Shown here: positions 1 through 8,785 of the stretch, piece after piece
Position numbering within the stretch: position 1 is the first letter of the stretch
How the letters are laid out: every line of letters starts with the position of its first letter
The notes under the pieces: generated by a model
Told to the model about the DNA's origin: nothing
The model's database searches: none
Seen by the model: only the letters and a program-made list of their open reading frames with translations
Assembly: GCA_016291135.1 (NCBI GenBank)
Contig: JAEFAE010000006.1
Span: forward strand, 19,383-83,382
Direction of reading: 5' to 3'
From: Bacteroidales bacterium
GTDB taxonomy: Bacteria > Bacteroidota > Bacteroidia > Bacteroidales > F082
DNA length: 64,000 bases
Position numbers and translations under genes: made by a program

Positions 1-15
1 TAGGAGAACCAAAAG

Positions 16-234
16 ATGAAAAGAAAGGCAATGATATTTACAATGGTGGCAATGGTTGCTGTCATGCTGTTGGCAGGATGTCATCAAGGAGACGGTACGA
101 GACGCTCATCGAAAAAGGAAACAGAAATGTGTGTGCCAGATCCTATTGATACATCGGCGATGGACGAGGAGTTTTATAGGCGGATGCGGAGATTTGAGGC
201 GTTGCACCCTGAAAATGTGCCGTTGGATAGGTGA
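16..234 (+). CDS. Small putative lipoprotein
   Basis: ORF with signal peptide and lipobox-like MLLAGC; purine-rich sequence upstream of the ATG. Confidence 0.5.
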   Translation: MKRKAMIFTMVAMVAVMLLAGCHQGDGTRRSSKKETEMCVPDPIDTSAMDEEFYRRMRRFEALHPENVPLDR

Positions 235-304
235 GGGTTTGAAAATAATTATTATTTTTGCAACCGTCATTAAGTTAATGGGCGTTTAATTAATACTATT
301 CAAC

Positions 305-1621
305 ATGAAATTCTACGACAGGGAAAAGGAACTTGAAATTCTCCAAACCAATTGGGAACAGACCACAGATAGAGGTCGGCTAACGGTGCTTATTGGACGC
401 CGACGCATCGGGAAGACTACGGTGCTGAGAAAAAGCGCAGATGACGCTGGACAGCCCATGCTTTACCTCTATGTATCGAAAGACAACGAAAAGGTGTTGA
501 CCGGCAAATTCCAGGATGCCGCTGAGCAAGCACTTGGGCTGCAGATATTCGGTCGTTTGGAGACCTTCGCCCAATTTTTCGAACAGGTGTTGAAGTATGG
601 TCTGCAACACCATTTCACGTTGGTGTTTGACGAGTTTCAGAATTTTATCAAGGTGAACCCAGCCATCCCCGGCCATATTCAAGATCTCTGGGACCGCTAT
701 CACGAGGATGTGAAGGTGAACATGGTGGCTTGCGGCAGCATCTACAACATGATGCACAAGCTATTCGACAATGAGGACGAACCGCTCTATGGCCGTCAGG
801 ACTGCCGTATGAATATGCTGCCGTTCCGCATCAGCGTGCTGAAACAGATTCTCCACGACCACAACCCCCAATATACTTCGGAAGACTTGCTTTGCCTGTA
901 CATGCTGACCGGCGGCGTGGCCAAGTATGTGGCCTGGCTGATGAACGCCAAGGCGACCACCAAGGCGAAGATGCTCCGTTGGGTGACACAGGCCGGATCG
1001 CCCTACCTCACTGAAGGCACGGAGCTCATCATGTCGGAGTTTGGCAAGGACTACACCAACTACTTGAGCATCCTCCAATTGGTTGCTGCCGGCATGACAA
1101 AGCAGAGCGAGATTGACGGTGCTCTTGGAAAGAACACAGGGGCATTCCTTGACAATCTAGAGACAGAATACAGCTACCTCCATCACAAGCAGCCCATGTT
1201 CAGCAAGCCCAACGGGAGGAACTCGCGGTGGCAGTTGGACGACTGCTTCCTGCGGTTCTGGTTCCGCTTTATCCTACGCAACCAGGCACTGGTGGAGATG
1301 GAGCGCAACGACCTGCTGCTTGAGATTGTTGAGCGCGACTATGAGCGATACTCGGGCCTCGTGCTTGAACAGTACTTCCGTCAGAAATGGATGGAAGAGG
1401 AAAGGGTGACCGTGGTAGGCAACTATTGGGATCGCAACGGGTTGAACGAGATAGATATGATCGCCCTGAATGACATCGACAAGACAGCTGTGGTGGCAGA
1501 GATCAAACGTCAGAGGAAGAAATTCAATCCCAAGGAGTTTGCCGATAAGGTGTCAACTATTGAGAATGATCTGGCCAAATATGATGTTAAGCAGATAGGG
1601 TTGTCGATGGAAGATATGTGA
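305..1621 (+). CDS. AAA-family ATP-binding protein with C-terminal DUF234/PD-(D/E)XK nuclease-like domain
   Basis: N-term FYDREKELEIL, Walker A GRRRIGKTTVLRK, Walker B LVFDEFQ, C-term NEIDMIALND...VVAEIKRQ (D-x(n)-ExK pattern). Confidence 0.8.
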   Translation: MKFYDREKELEILQTNWEQTTDRGRLTVLIGRRRIGKTTVLRKSADDAGQPMLYLYVSKDNEKVLTGKFQDAAEQALGLQIFGRLETFAQFFEQVLKYGLQHHFTLVFDEFQNFIKVNPAIPGHIQDLWDRYHEDVKVNMVACGSIYNMMHKLFDNEDEPLYGRQDCRMNMLPFRISVLKQILHDHNPQYTSEDLLCLYMLTGGVAKYVAWLMNAKATTKAKMLRWVTQAGSPYLTEGTELIMSEFGKDYTNYLSILQLVAAGMTKQSEIDGALGKNTGAFLDNLETEYSYLHHKQPMFSKPNGRNSRWQLDDCFLRFWFRFILRNQALVEMERNDLLLEIVERDYERYSGLVLEQYFRQKWMEEERVTVVGNYWDRNGLNEIDMIALNDIDKTAVVAEIKRQRKKFNPKEFADKVSTIENDLAKYDVKQIGLSMEDM

Positions 1622-1656
1622 TGTCTGTATTGCAGAACCAGTATGGTGGGTGGCTG

Positions 1657-4600
1657 TTATTTCTGCTTCTTACTTAACGCCATGCTGGGGCTATTAAGCA
1701 ATATGAGTCCGGCCATGTCACCTAAGCGCTGGACCCTCTTAAAGTCGAGGTTGTGGTTGTAAACATAGCTCCTAACCCTTGCCCTAACAATGTTCAACAC
1801 CACTGGATTGTTTTTATGTTTAGAAATTATTTCCTGAAGATCACTGTCTTTTAGTGGTTCATAATAACTTTTGATGGTAAAGGTGATAACATCAGCGGCA
1901 GGTGTCTTTATTATTTCTTTAGACACCTTGTCGTAAATTTCGCTGATACCTGCAGTGCCAACAGAGGCTGATAGATTTGCGAACATATCGTAACAAAGCC
2001 TCAATAGCATCATATGGAGCAGATTCCTAATTTTATCTGTCAAGATCTGTTTGTCCATGTCAGATACGTTGTCATTTTGCTCAAGTATAGCATTCACTAT
2101 GGAATCACGATCTTTTTCAAGTAAGTTTGTAAAGAAAGACAAAACCCTGAAGGTTGAAAGATAAGCATCTGTCAACAAATCCGCTATCTGGTCTTTTCTT
2201 AAGATATCTCTTTGGTTTTTAATTACCTGGCCTATTATCCTGTTTGCTTTGATTGTGTCATTGATTTCGCGTAAATCTTTGTCCTTTTCAAAGTCTTCAT
2301 CGGTTGGGACAAACGTCTTTCCTGCTTCTGTCGCTCTTTCTTCCTCGTCACGTTCCTTTAACAATTTCTCTCGCTCTTTTCTGTGGTCCACGTCGATACG
2401 AAGGACATCCTTCTTTACTTCTTGAACAAAATCGGCAAGCTGTTTGTAAAGTTCGTCCCCTTGGTCAAGAGTAATGGGCGTTAAATTTTCAAACGGGAGC
2501 CAGCTAGCGAATTTTATTTCCTCGATAAGAGAAAGGTCTTTGTCAAGATATGCCATGAATACTAGGATATTGCCATTCTCTTCCTTGTATAGTTTTTCAC
2601 ATAGACACTTGATCTCTTTTTTCTTTTCGTCACCATCCAAAGATACAATATGTTTTGCAACAAGATAGAAATAGATGTATTTGTAAGTGAATGAGTAAAC
2701 TCCAGATTCTTTCTCGACTAAGAGTCGCGCATTGGACAAAATAGCAAGAAGTCTATCTTTTTCATAAGGCATATTCCATGTTTGGACATATTCATTATAG
2801 GATTGCACATACCCTTTTTCACCATCTACATCATAGTTATATCGGAATGAATCCTTTTTATTCTTATATAATGAATATGCCATTCCTGAAAGGAATTGGA
2901 TGATGCCGTCAAAGTTAGATTGGGGAACATTTTGCTTATGTAGAGCTGACATCAGCAAACTCTGATATAAGTTGGCATAAGAAGTGGGAGCTACGTTATA
3001 CGACTCAAGAGTTTCGTTCATTTCTTGAAGGAGAATCAACAAGAAAATAGGATTTGAGGGTAATAGCTGTTTCCCCAAGACATTAGAGAACTGCTCAAAG
3101 ATAATCTTTATCTTGTCCAATGCCTCATTGGTGTCGATACTGAATTTGTCCGCTCCAAGAAGAAGCCATCTTTCTATCAATTTGTTCCGTTTAAGATGGC
3201 CCAATTGATGTATCAAATATCTTTTGATTCTGTCATCTTTTCTGCTTTTCTGCAAAAGCCCTATTATCGAGTTGTCGGTATTAGAGGTGACTACTATGAA
3301 CTCATAATTCTCCAAAACGTTCTTAAAGGCTTCGGCGATGCCGTCCTGATTCAGTGGTGATCTGTCAATATTGTCAATAAAAACGCATCGCTTTGCTTTC
3401 TCAAACTGTAAAAATTGATCATAGTCTATCTTGTCGGCAACATATTGTTCTTTATATGCTTCTTTCAGAATGCCTCCGAGTTTTACGACTTTCACATTCT
3501 GACCTTTTACAAACAGTGGATATATTCCGTTTTGGTAGCATTGTCTAATCAGCATCTTTAACAATGAAGTTTTCCCGGACTGGGGATCGCCTTCGATGAA
3601 AATGACTTGGCCCTCGGAACAAGTATTCATTAGATTCTCTGCATCCACATATGTATACATCCTTTGATTATCCAAGCATGACATGGGTTCCAAATCTGGA
3701 TAGACATAAATATCATCTAATGTAAGGTTTTTCTTGACGGGATGTTGAATAGGTGCGTCAAGTCTTGACAAGAAATCATTGTGGGTGGGGGTAAACGACA
3801 AAGAGTGTTTTTTAAACATAATGGTCTGCGGTGTCAAATCGTCCTGATAGGAGGAACCGTCAGAATCCAGCACTATTTCAGAAGGGCTAAGCGTCATCTC
3901 CTCTGTTTCGTCATCAAGTACTGAGACCATAAACGACTGTTCTCTGCCTTGTTGTAGGGAATTGCTCTCTAGATAGAGTATTTTATCAATATTTTCCAGA
4001 TTTGAAATCACTTTTATGCCCCTTTGGTGTTCATGCCCGCACATCAGCACATTCGAGGTATGTTCAATGTGATCTTCAAAAGTCCTTTGATTGTTGTTGG
4101 CTGTTCGTGTAGAAAGCCAACCTGTTTTATGATGGAATACCGATATGACTACATCCTTTCTCGTGTCGTCAATGGCATTATTATATAAGAAGTAGTTTTC
4201 GGGAAGGAGAAGTGACTGTGGCTGCTCGTTGATAGTTGACATCAAAGCGGTGTTGTAACAATGGAATATCAGATTGCATCGGTCATTAACAGCAATGGTT
4301 TTTGAATAAGAAACGCATGGCGAAATAGGGAAGCCGTTAAGTTTTGCAACGAAATCCCAAAAGTCTTTCTGCGGTTTCAAACAGATTTGAATAAAATCCT
4401 CTTCTTCAACAACATCGCGATTCTTAATTGTATCGATGATAACGGGTCTAACCGGATCGTCTATATTGAAATTGATATCATGGTTACCTGGCACAAATAC
4501 GTAATCAAAACCATCGAGGGACGCCTCTTTCTGCAGCTCTGTTTTCAAATCATTAAAGAACTTTTCGGCTAAACTATAATTTGCAACTTTTCCTTTATCG

Positions 4601-4749
4601 ATGATGTCGCCTGAAACAACGACAACAACCTTGTTACAAGTGTTAATGATAGATTTGCAACTATGAGCAATGGCTATAGCGTTCTTAATAATAAAATCAT
4701 CAGCCGACGATATGTGCAGGTCTGACATTTGTATGATTCCTATTCTCAT
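1657..4749 (-). CDS. Calcineurin-like metallophosphoesterase fused to P-loop (STAND/NACHT-like) NTPase, about 1030 aa
   Basis: Start re-assigned from 4986 to the ATG at 4749 (MRIGIIQMSDLHISS). MPE motifs DLHIS, GDIIDKG, PGNHD, GHEHQRG; Walker A EGDPQSGKTSLL; Walker B RCVFIDNIDRS. Confidence 0.8.
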   Translation of the reverse strand: MRIGIIQMSDLHISSADDFIIKNAIAIAHSCKSIINTCNKVVVVVSGDIIDKGKVANYSLAEKFFNDLKTELQKEASLDGFDYVFVPGNHDINFNIDDPVRPVIIDTIKNRDVVEEEDFIQICLKPQKDFWDFVAKLNGFPISPCVSYSKTIAVNDRCNLIFHCYNTALMSTINEQPQSLLLPENYFLYNNAIDDTRKDVVISVFHHKTGWLSTRTANNNQRTFEDHIEHTSNVLMCGHEHQRGIKVISNLENIDKILYLESNSLQQGREQSFMVSVLDDETEEMTLSPSEIVLDSDGSSYQDDLTPQTIMFKKHSLSFTPTHNDFLSRLDAPIQHPVKKNLTLDDIYVYPDLEPMSCLDNQRMYTYVDAENLMNTCSEGQVIFIEGDPQSGKTSLLKMLIRQCYQNGIYPLFVKGQNVKVVKLGGILKEAYKEQYVADKIDYDQFLQFEKAKRCVFIDNIDRSPLNQDGIAEAFKNVLENYEFIVVTSNTDNSIIGLLQKSRKDDRIKRYLIHQLGHLKRNKLIERWLLLGADKFSIDTNEALDKIKIIFEQFSNVLGKQLLPSNPIFLLILLQEMNETLESYNVAPTSYANLYQSLLMSALHKQNVPQSNFDGIIQFLSGMAYSLYKNKKDSFRYNYDVDGEKGYVQSYNEYVQTWNMPYEKDRLLAILSNARLLVEKESGVYSFTYKYIYFYLVAKHIVSLDGDEKKKEIKCLCEKLYKEENGNILVFMAYLDKDLSLIEEIKFASWLPFENLTPITLDQGDELYKQLADFVQEVKKDVLRIDVDHRKEREKLLKERDEEERATEAGKTFVPTDEDFEKDKDLREINDTIKANRIIGQVIKNQRDILRKDQIADLLTDAYLSTFRVLSFFTNLLEKDRDSIVNAILEQNDNVSDMDKQILTDKIRNLLHMMLLRLCYDMFANLSASVGTAGISEIYDKVSKEIIKTPAADVITFTIKSYYEPLKDSDLQEIISKHKNNPVVLNIVRARVRSYVYNHNLDFKRVQRLGDMAGLILLNSPSMALSKKQK

Positions 4750-4806
4750 ATTTTGATTTTTATATAACTGATGCGCTTGAGGCTCTTTGAATTGGAGAAT
4801 ACAATG

Positions 4807-4814
4807 CAAAGTTA
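4807..4814 (-). promoter_or_regulatory. Putative Bacteroidota -7 box (TAACTTTG) for the MPE-NTPase gene
   Basis: CAAAGTTA on + strand, about 58 nt upstream of the minus-strand start at 4749. Confidence 0.45.
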
Positions 4815-4819
4815 TTACT

Positions 4820-5326
4820 ATGGACTGGATTAAAATCAAAGAAATGGCCGTAGTTGCAGTACTGGCTTTCATCATCGTTCTCATCGCCATGATGATAGAC
4901 CTCGCCAGCGGCATCAACAAAGCGAAACAACGTGGCGAAGTCAGGAGCTCATGGGGGCTTAAACGGACATTGAGCAAGTTCATCATGTACGAGGGCGGAA
5001 TGCTGATTGCCTTCGGGGTGGACGCACTGATCTACTTTTCAAGGCTTTTTGAGTTGTTCAGGTTGAGCGTCATCGACGGTGTCCCAGTGGTCACCTGTCT
5101 TGTCGGTATCTTCCTGCTCATTGTGGAGTTCAAGTCGATACGTGAGAAGTCCGACAAAAAGACGAAGAAGGATTTCTCGGAAGCAGGCGAAATCATAACG
5201 AAGCTGCTGGAGAGCAAGACCTTCAAGGACGCTTTCGTGAAGGCCATTGAGACGCAACAGCAGGCACAGGCGCATGGGGCGCATGATGATGAAGACATCA
5301 AGGGAATGACGGAGGAACTATCATGA
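4820..5326 (+). CDS. Phage holin family protein
   Basis: [37 protein letters not shown] pattern plus TM segments; ATG at 4820 preferred over the upstream TTG at 4787. Confidence 0.7.
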   Translation: MDWIKIKEMAVVAVLAFIIVLIAMMIDLASGINKAKQRGEVRSSWGLKRTLSKFIMYEGGMLIAFGVDALIYFSRLFELFRLSVIDGVPVVTCLVGIFLLIVEFKSIREKSDKKTKKDFSEAGEIITKLLESKTFKDAFVKAIETQQQAQAHGAHDDEDIKGMTEELS

Positions 5327-5520
5327 GCAAGGAACTGAGAAAAGTGCAGGTCGCCCGTGTTCCTGGCGACTCCAAGGACGGCGCGATCCATGTGAAGAAG
5401 TACGGCAGGAACGAGCCGTGCCCGTGCGGCAGCGGACTTAAAGTGAAGCAGTGCTGCTGCGGCAGGGAGAAGCAATACTTCTACATCAAGAAAAAAAGTA
5501 CAAACACAAAAACTGAATAA
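5323..5520 (+). CDS. SEC-C motif small zinc-binding protein (65 aa)
   Basis: [22 protein letters not shown] signature; 4-nt overlap with the upstream holin ORF. Confidence 0.75.
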   Translation: MSKELRKVQVARVPGDSKDGAIHVKKYGRNEPCPCGSGLKVKQCCCGREKQYFYIKKKSTNTKTE

Positions 5521-5522
5521 CC

Positions 5523-6173
5523 ATGGCGAAAGTTGAAAAACTCATTCCCATCATCATCAAGTGGGAAGCCGGGATAGACCCGAACAAGGAGGAAAACGCC
5601 GGGCTGACGGCCAAGGAGCTGTTCGAGAAGGCGAGGAAAACAGGTTACGGCAACGACCCTGTTGACAGCGGTGGTGCTACGATGGTAGGTGTCACGCTCG
5701 ACACCTACAAGGCGTACCGCAAGAAAAAGAAGAAGTCAGTCCCGGCTATCAAGGAATTGAAGGCCATCACCTATGAGGAGTGGCTCGACATCCTGAAAAC
5801 GATGTTTTGGGATCGGATGCAGGCAGACCGCATCGAAAACCAGTCGATTGCCAACCTATGTGTCAACACGGTGTGGGGTACTGGCCCAGGATACATCAAG
5901 AAAATACAGGGTGTGCTCGGTGTCCGGCAGGACGGCATCGACGGTGACATCACCTTGGGGAAAATCAACGGCTGGAATCCGCAGTCGATGCTGTTCGACA
6001 AGCTGTGGGCGCGCCGCAAGAAATTTTTCGAGGATACCGTTGCGTCAAGCATAGCCGACTACGAACGCAAACTGGGTCGCAAGTCAACGCTTCAGGAGCA
6101 GCTGAAATACACCAAGAAACGCTTTTTGAAGGGCTGGCTCAACAGGCTTAACGACTTCAAGTTCGAGGAGTGA
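5523..6173 (+). CDS. Phage-type endolysin, GH108-like N-acetylmuramidase with C-terminal peptidoglycan-binding region
   Basis: N-term IIIKWEAG...DPVDSGGATMVGVTLDTY; C-term KKIQGVLGVRQDGIDGDITLGKING. Confidence 0.8.
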   Translation: MAKVEKLIPIIIKWEAGIDPNKEENAGLTAKELFEKARKTGYGNDPVDSGGATMVGVTLDTYKAYRKKKKKSVPAIKELKAITYEEWLDILKTMFWDRMQADRIENQSIANLCVNTVWGTGPGYIKKIQGVLGVRQDGIDGDITLGKINGWNPQSMLFDKLWARRKKFFEDTVASSIADYERKLGRKSTLQEQLKYTKKRFLKGWLNRLNDFKFEE

Positions 6174-6784
6174 TGGAGAAAGAACTGAAACACATACTCA
6201 CGTTTTTTCTGTCGGCGATCCTGCTGATGTTCGTCTCTGGTGTGCTCGGGGGCATTATCGGCTACAACAGGGGTAGCAGCCGTCCCATGCCGGAGCCTCT
6301 GTTGCCGGACACCGTGAAGATTTTCGACACGGACACCTGCTGGCTTTTACCGCCGGAGGATTCCGTGACGAAGAAGGAAGACAAGGTTGTGCAGGTGCCG
6401 CTCGACGATGTAGAGGTAGATTCCGTCGTTGATTCGGTTCGGGTCACTCTGCCGTTCGAGCAGCACTTCGCCAGCCTCGACAGCGTGGCTGACATTTGGT
6501 ATAGCGGCTATCAGGTAAGGATAGACAGCGTGGTCGTTTACCGTCACAGGACAACGGAAATAATCAATCAGCCGTACCCGTATGAGGTTTCGAGGATGCC
6601 GAAACTGACAGCAGATATTGGTGCCTCCGCGTTTTATTGCGACGGCAGGGTGAATCCTTGTCTTATCGGAGAAGTTCGCCTAAACCAGCCGAAAACAACC
6701 TTCTCCGTGTACGGAACGGTTGACCACGAAGGAAAGTGGTCTGTCGGGGTTGGCGTAAGCTACCGAATAACCATCGTGAAATGA
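6173..6784 (+). CDS. Single-TM membrane protein of the lysis cassette (spanin-like position)
   Basis: N-terminal TM then periplasmic region; TGATG overlap with the endolysin gene. Confidence 0.5.
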   Translation: MEKELKHILTFFLSAILLMFVSGVLGGIIGYNRGSSRPMPEPLLPDTVKIFDTDTCWLLPPEDSVTKKEDKVVQVPLDDVEVDSVVDSVRVTLPFEQHFASLDSVADIWYSGYQVRIDSVVVYRHRTTEIINQPYPYEVSRMPKLTADIGASAFYCDGRVNPCLIGEVRLNQPKTTFSVYGTVDHEGKWSVGVGVSYRITIVK

Positions 6785-6787
6785 CGG

Positions 6788-7252
6788 CTACTGGACGCGG
6801 ATGTAGATCTCGGTTCCTGCGTAGTTGCTGATTGTGGTCTCTGTGGTGTCTATCACGTAGTCCTTGGCGTTCAGGCCTGAACTCCAGTAGGTGGCGGTGT
6901 CGAAGGGTTCCTCACTTACATAGGCTGACAACAGCAGGTTGTTTTTGTCCAGGCTTTCGCGGATGGAGTAAGCCCAGCACCTTTGGTAGATGGTGTCAGA
7001 ACGGTGCCATACGGAGTCGAGGCCAAGACGGTCGGAGCCGTTGTAGGTAAGCATATTGGTGGGAGTGGTGAAGTCAATCGCATAGTAATACCGCTTGCTT
7101 GGATCGAATGAACTTTGCTTATAGCGTTCGTACCTGCGTCCAGTGAAGTCGAAAGTCCTTTGAACAGGTTCACTCTCCTTGGCACACGAGGCAAGGGCGA
7201 GGATGATTGAAGCGACAAGCGCGAGTGAGCGTAAAGACATAATTCCTTTCAT
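6788..7252 (-). CDS. Hypothetical lipoprotein
   Basis: Signal peptide and lipobox ILALASC; ATGA overlap with the integrase reading frame. Confidence 0.6.
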   Translation of the reverse strand: MKGIMSLRSLALVASIILALASCAKESEPVQRTFDFTGRRYERYKQSSFDPSKRYYYAIDFTTPTNMLTYNGSDRLGLDSVWHRSDTIYQRCWAYSIRESLDKNNLLLSAYVSEEPFDTATYWSSGLNAKDYVIDTTETTISNYAGTEIYIRVQ

Positions 7253-8395
7253 TTCGTTTTTTCTTTTTCCCCGTCGGCAACGGCGGGGTTTTTTATGAGT
7301 ATCGGTATCTTGGCCACGGCCTCCTGCTTCTTCCTGTCTATGATCTTGTTGGCGTATATCTGCGTCGTGGAAAGCTCGCGGTGGCCAAGGAGCTTCGAGG
7401 TTGTGTATATGTCAACCCCTAACGAAAGCATCATCACGGCGAACGTGTGGCGCGCGGAGTGGAATGTGAGTGGCTTGTTTATCCCGACGGACTGCGCCCA
7501 ACGCCTGATGGCTGGGTTGGTGCTTGCGTTGTAGTGGAACTTGCGGAACACCTTGTCGCCGTCGCACGTCCTCTCTCCCATGATCTGCCTCGCCTGTTCG
7601 TTGATGTCGAGGTATTCAATGTTCCTTAGTCTTGCGCTGCCGGAACACGATCCGAGTGAAGCCGTCCTCCTCAACGATTTCTCCCCATGTCAACGCTTCT
7701 ATGTCCGACTTGCGAAGACCCGTGAGGCAGCTGAACAGGAAGGCGCGCTTGAAGTCCTTGTTTAGCTTGGTTTCCGACAGCCTCTGCAGTTCCTCTATCG
7801 ACAGGTACTGCCTGACGCTTTCCGCGCGGCCAACGACACTAACGCCTATCGTGATGTCGGTGGCGAGCAGCCCTTCCTTTTGAGCCTCGTGCATGAAGGT
7901 TTTGAAGATGTTGCAGTACGAGTTGAGCGTTGTCCTCGAAAGCGTTTCGCCTTTGCGGTTCCTGTTTGGCGTTGTTGCGAGGTAGTCGAAGAATGCCTTC
8001 ACGTCTGCTGTGGTTGTCTGCTGTAGAATGAAGTAGTCGCCGAAAAACTCCTTTGCCCTTATTGCCACGTTGCGGTACATCTGCCGGGTGCCCATTGTCT
8101 TTTTTTCTACAAGGCTTTCTATGTATGCGGTGAGGAACGTCTTCTGACGCGAGGCGAATCCGTATGTCCCGTTCTGTATCTCGACTATGCGCCTTGCCTT
8201 GACTGCCTCTGCGAGGCGCAGGGTCTCTTTGTTACGCTGCTTCGCGTTTTTGTCACGCTCGGGAATCAGGTATAGCCGCAGGAACTCATACGACCGCCTG
8301 CCGTTGCAGTAGATGTCGAGGTAGAGGGAAACGCCGCCGTTCGACAGTTTCTTCTGCCTGATATGTACTGGCTCCTTGATTCTTGCGTTTTTCAT
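7249..8395 (-). pseudogene. Tyrosine recombinase/integrase, apparently frameshifted (ORFs 7616-8395 and 7249-7674)
   Basis: N-part carries the Arg motif TGLRKSDIEALTW; C-part carries HSARHTFAVMM and LGHRELSTTQIYA. The frame changes at ...RQRKTK|NIEYLDINEQ. Confidence 0.8.
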
Positions 8396-8554
8396 GGCTT
8401 CACGGTCTCGGGTAACAAACTGGCAACAAAAATTGTGTTATTCAAGTGGATTGATGTTAGCGGAAGTGCATTAAGTTCGGGTTTAGACCGGAACAGACGG
8501 GGCTGAAGTCGTGCTTTTTCATCCACTTTATTATATTTTATATGATTAACAGGT

Positions 8555-8562
8555 GCAAAGTT
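8555..8562 (-). promoter_or_regulatory. Putative -7 box (TAACTTTG) for the integrase
   Basis: CAAAGTTA in the + strand (gtgcaaagttagg), upstream of the integrase. Confidence 0.35.
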
Positions 8563-8656
8563 AGGCTTTTTTTGATTTAATACACCGATTTGTAAAAAGA
8601 ACTCGGTTTTTATCTCATTAATGACTTGGAATATCAGTAATCTTTTTTGGTTTTGC

Positions 8657-8685
8657 GAATTATACGTACAATTGTAGTATAATTC
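8657..8685. promoter_or_regulatory. Operator-like palindrome GAATTATAC-g-TACAATTGTA-GTATAATTC
   Basis: 9-bp perfect inverted repeat flanking a 10-bp perfect palindrome, upstream of the first HTH gene. Confidence 0.6.
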
Positions 8686-8710
8686 ATAGTCCGACACAAG
8701 GCCTCATCTT

Positions 8711-8745
8711 TGCCCACGATTTAACCGTCGTGGGCATTTTCTTTA
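8711..8745 (+). terminator. Leader hairpin/attenuator-like structure
   Basis: TGCCCACGA-tttaaccg-TCGTGGGCA followed by TTTTCTTT, between promoter region and HTH gene. Confidence 0.55.
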
Positions 8746-8785
8746 TCGGTACCGTAAGTATGGCCCGCGCCAAAACAAAAGTATC

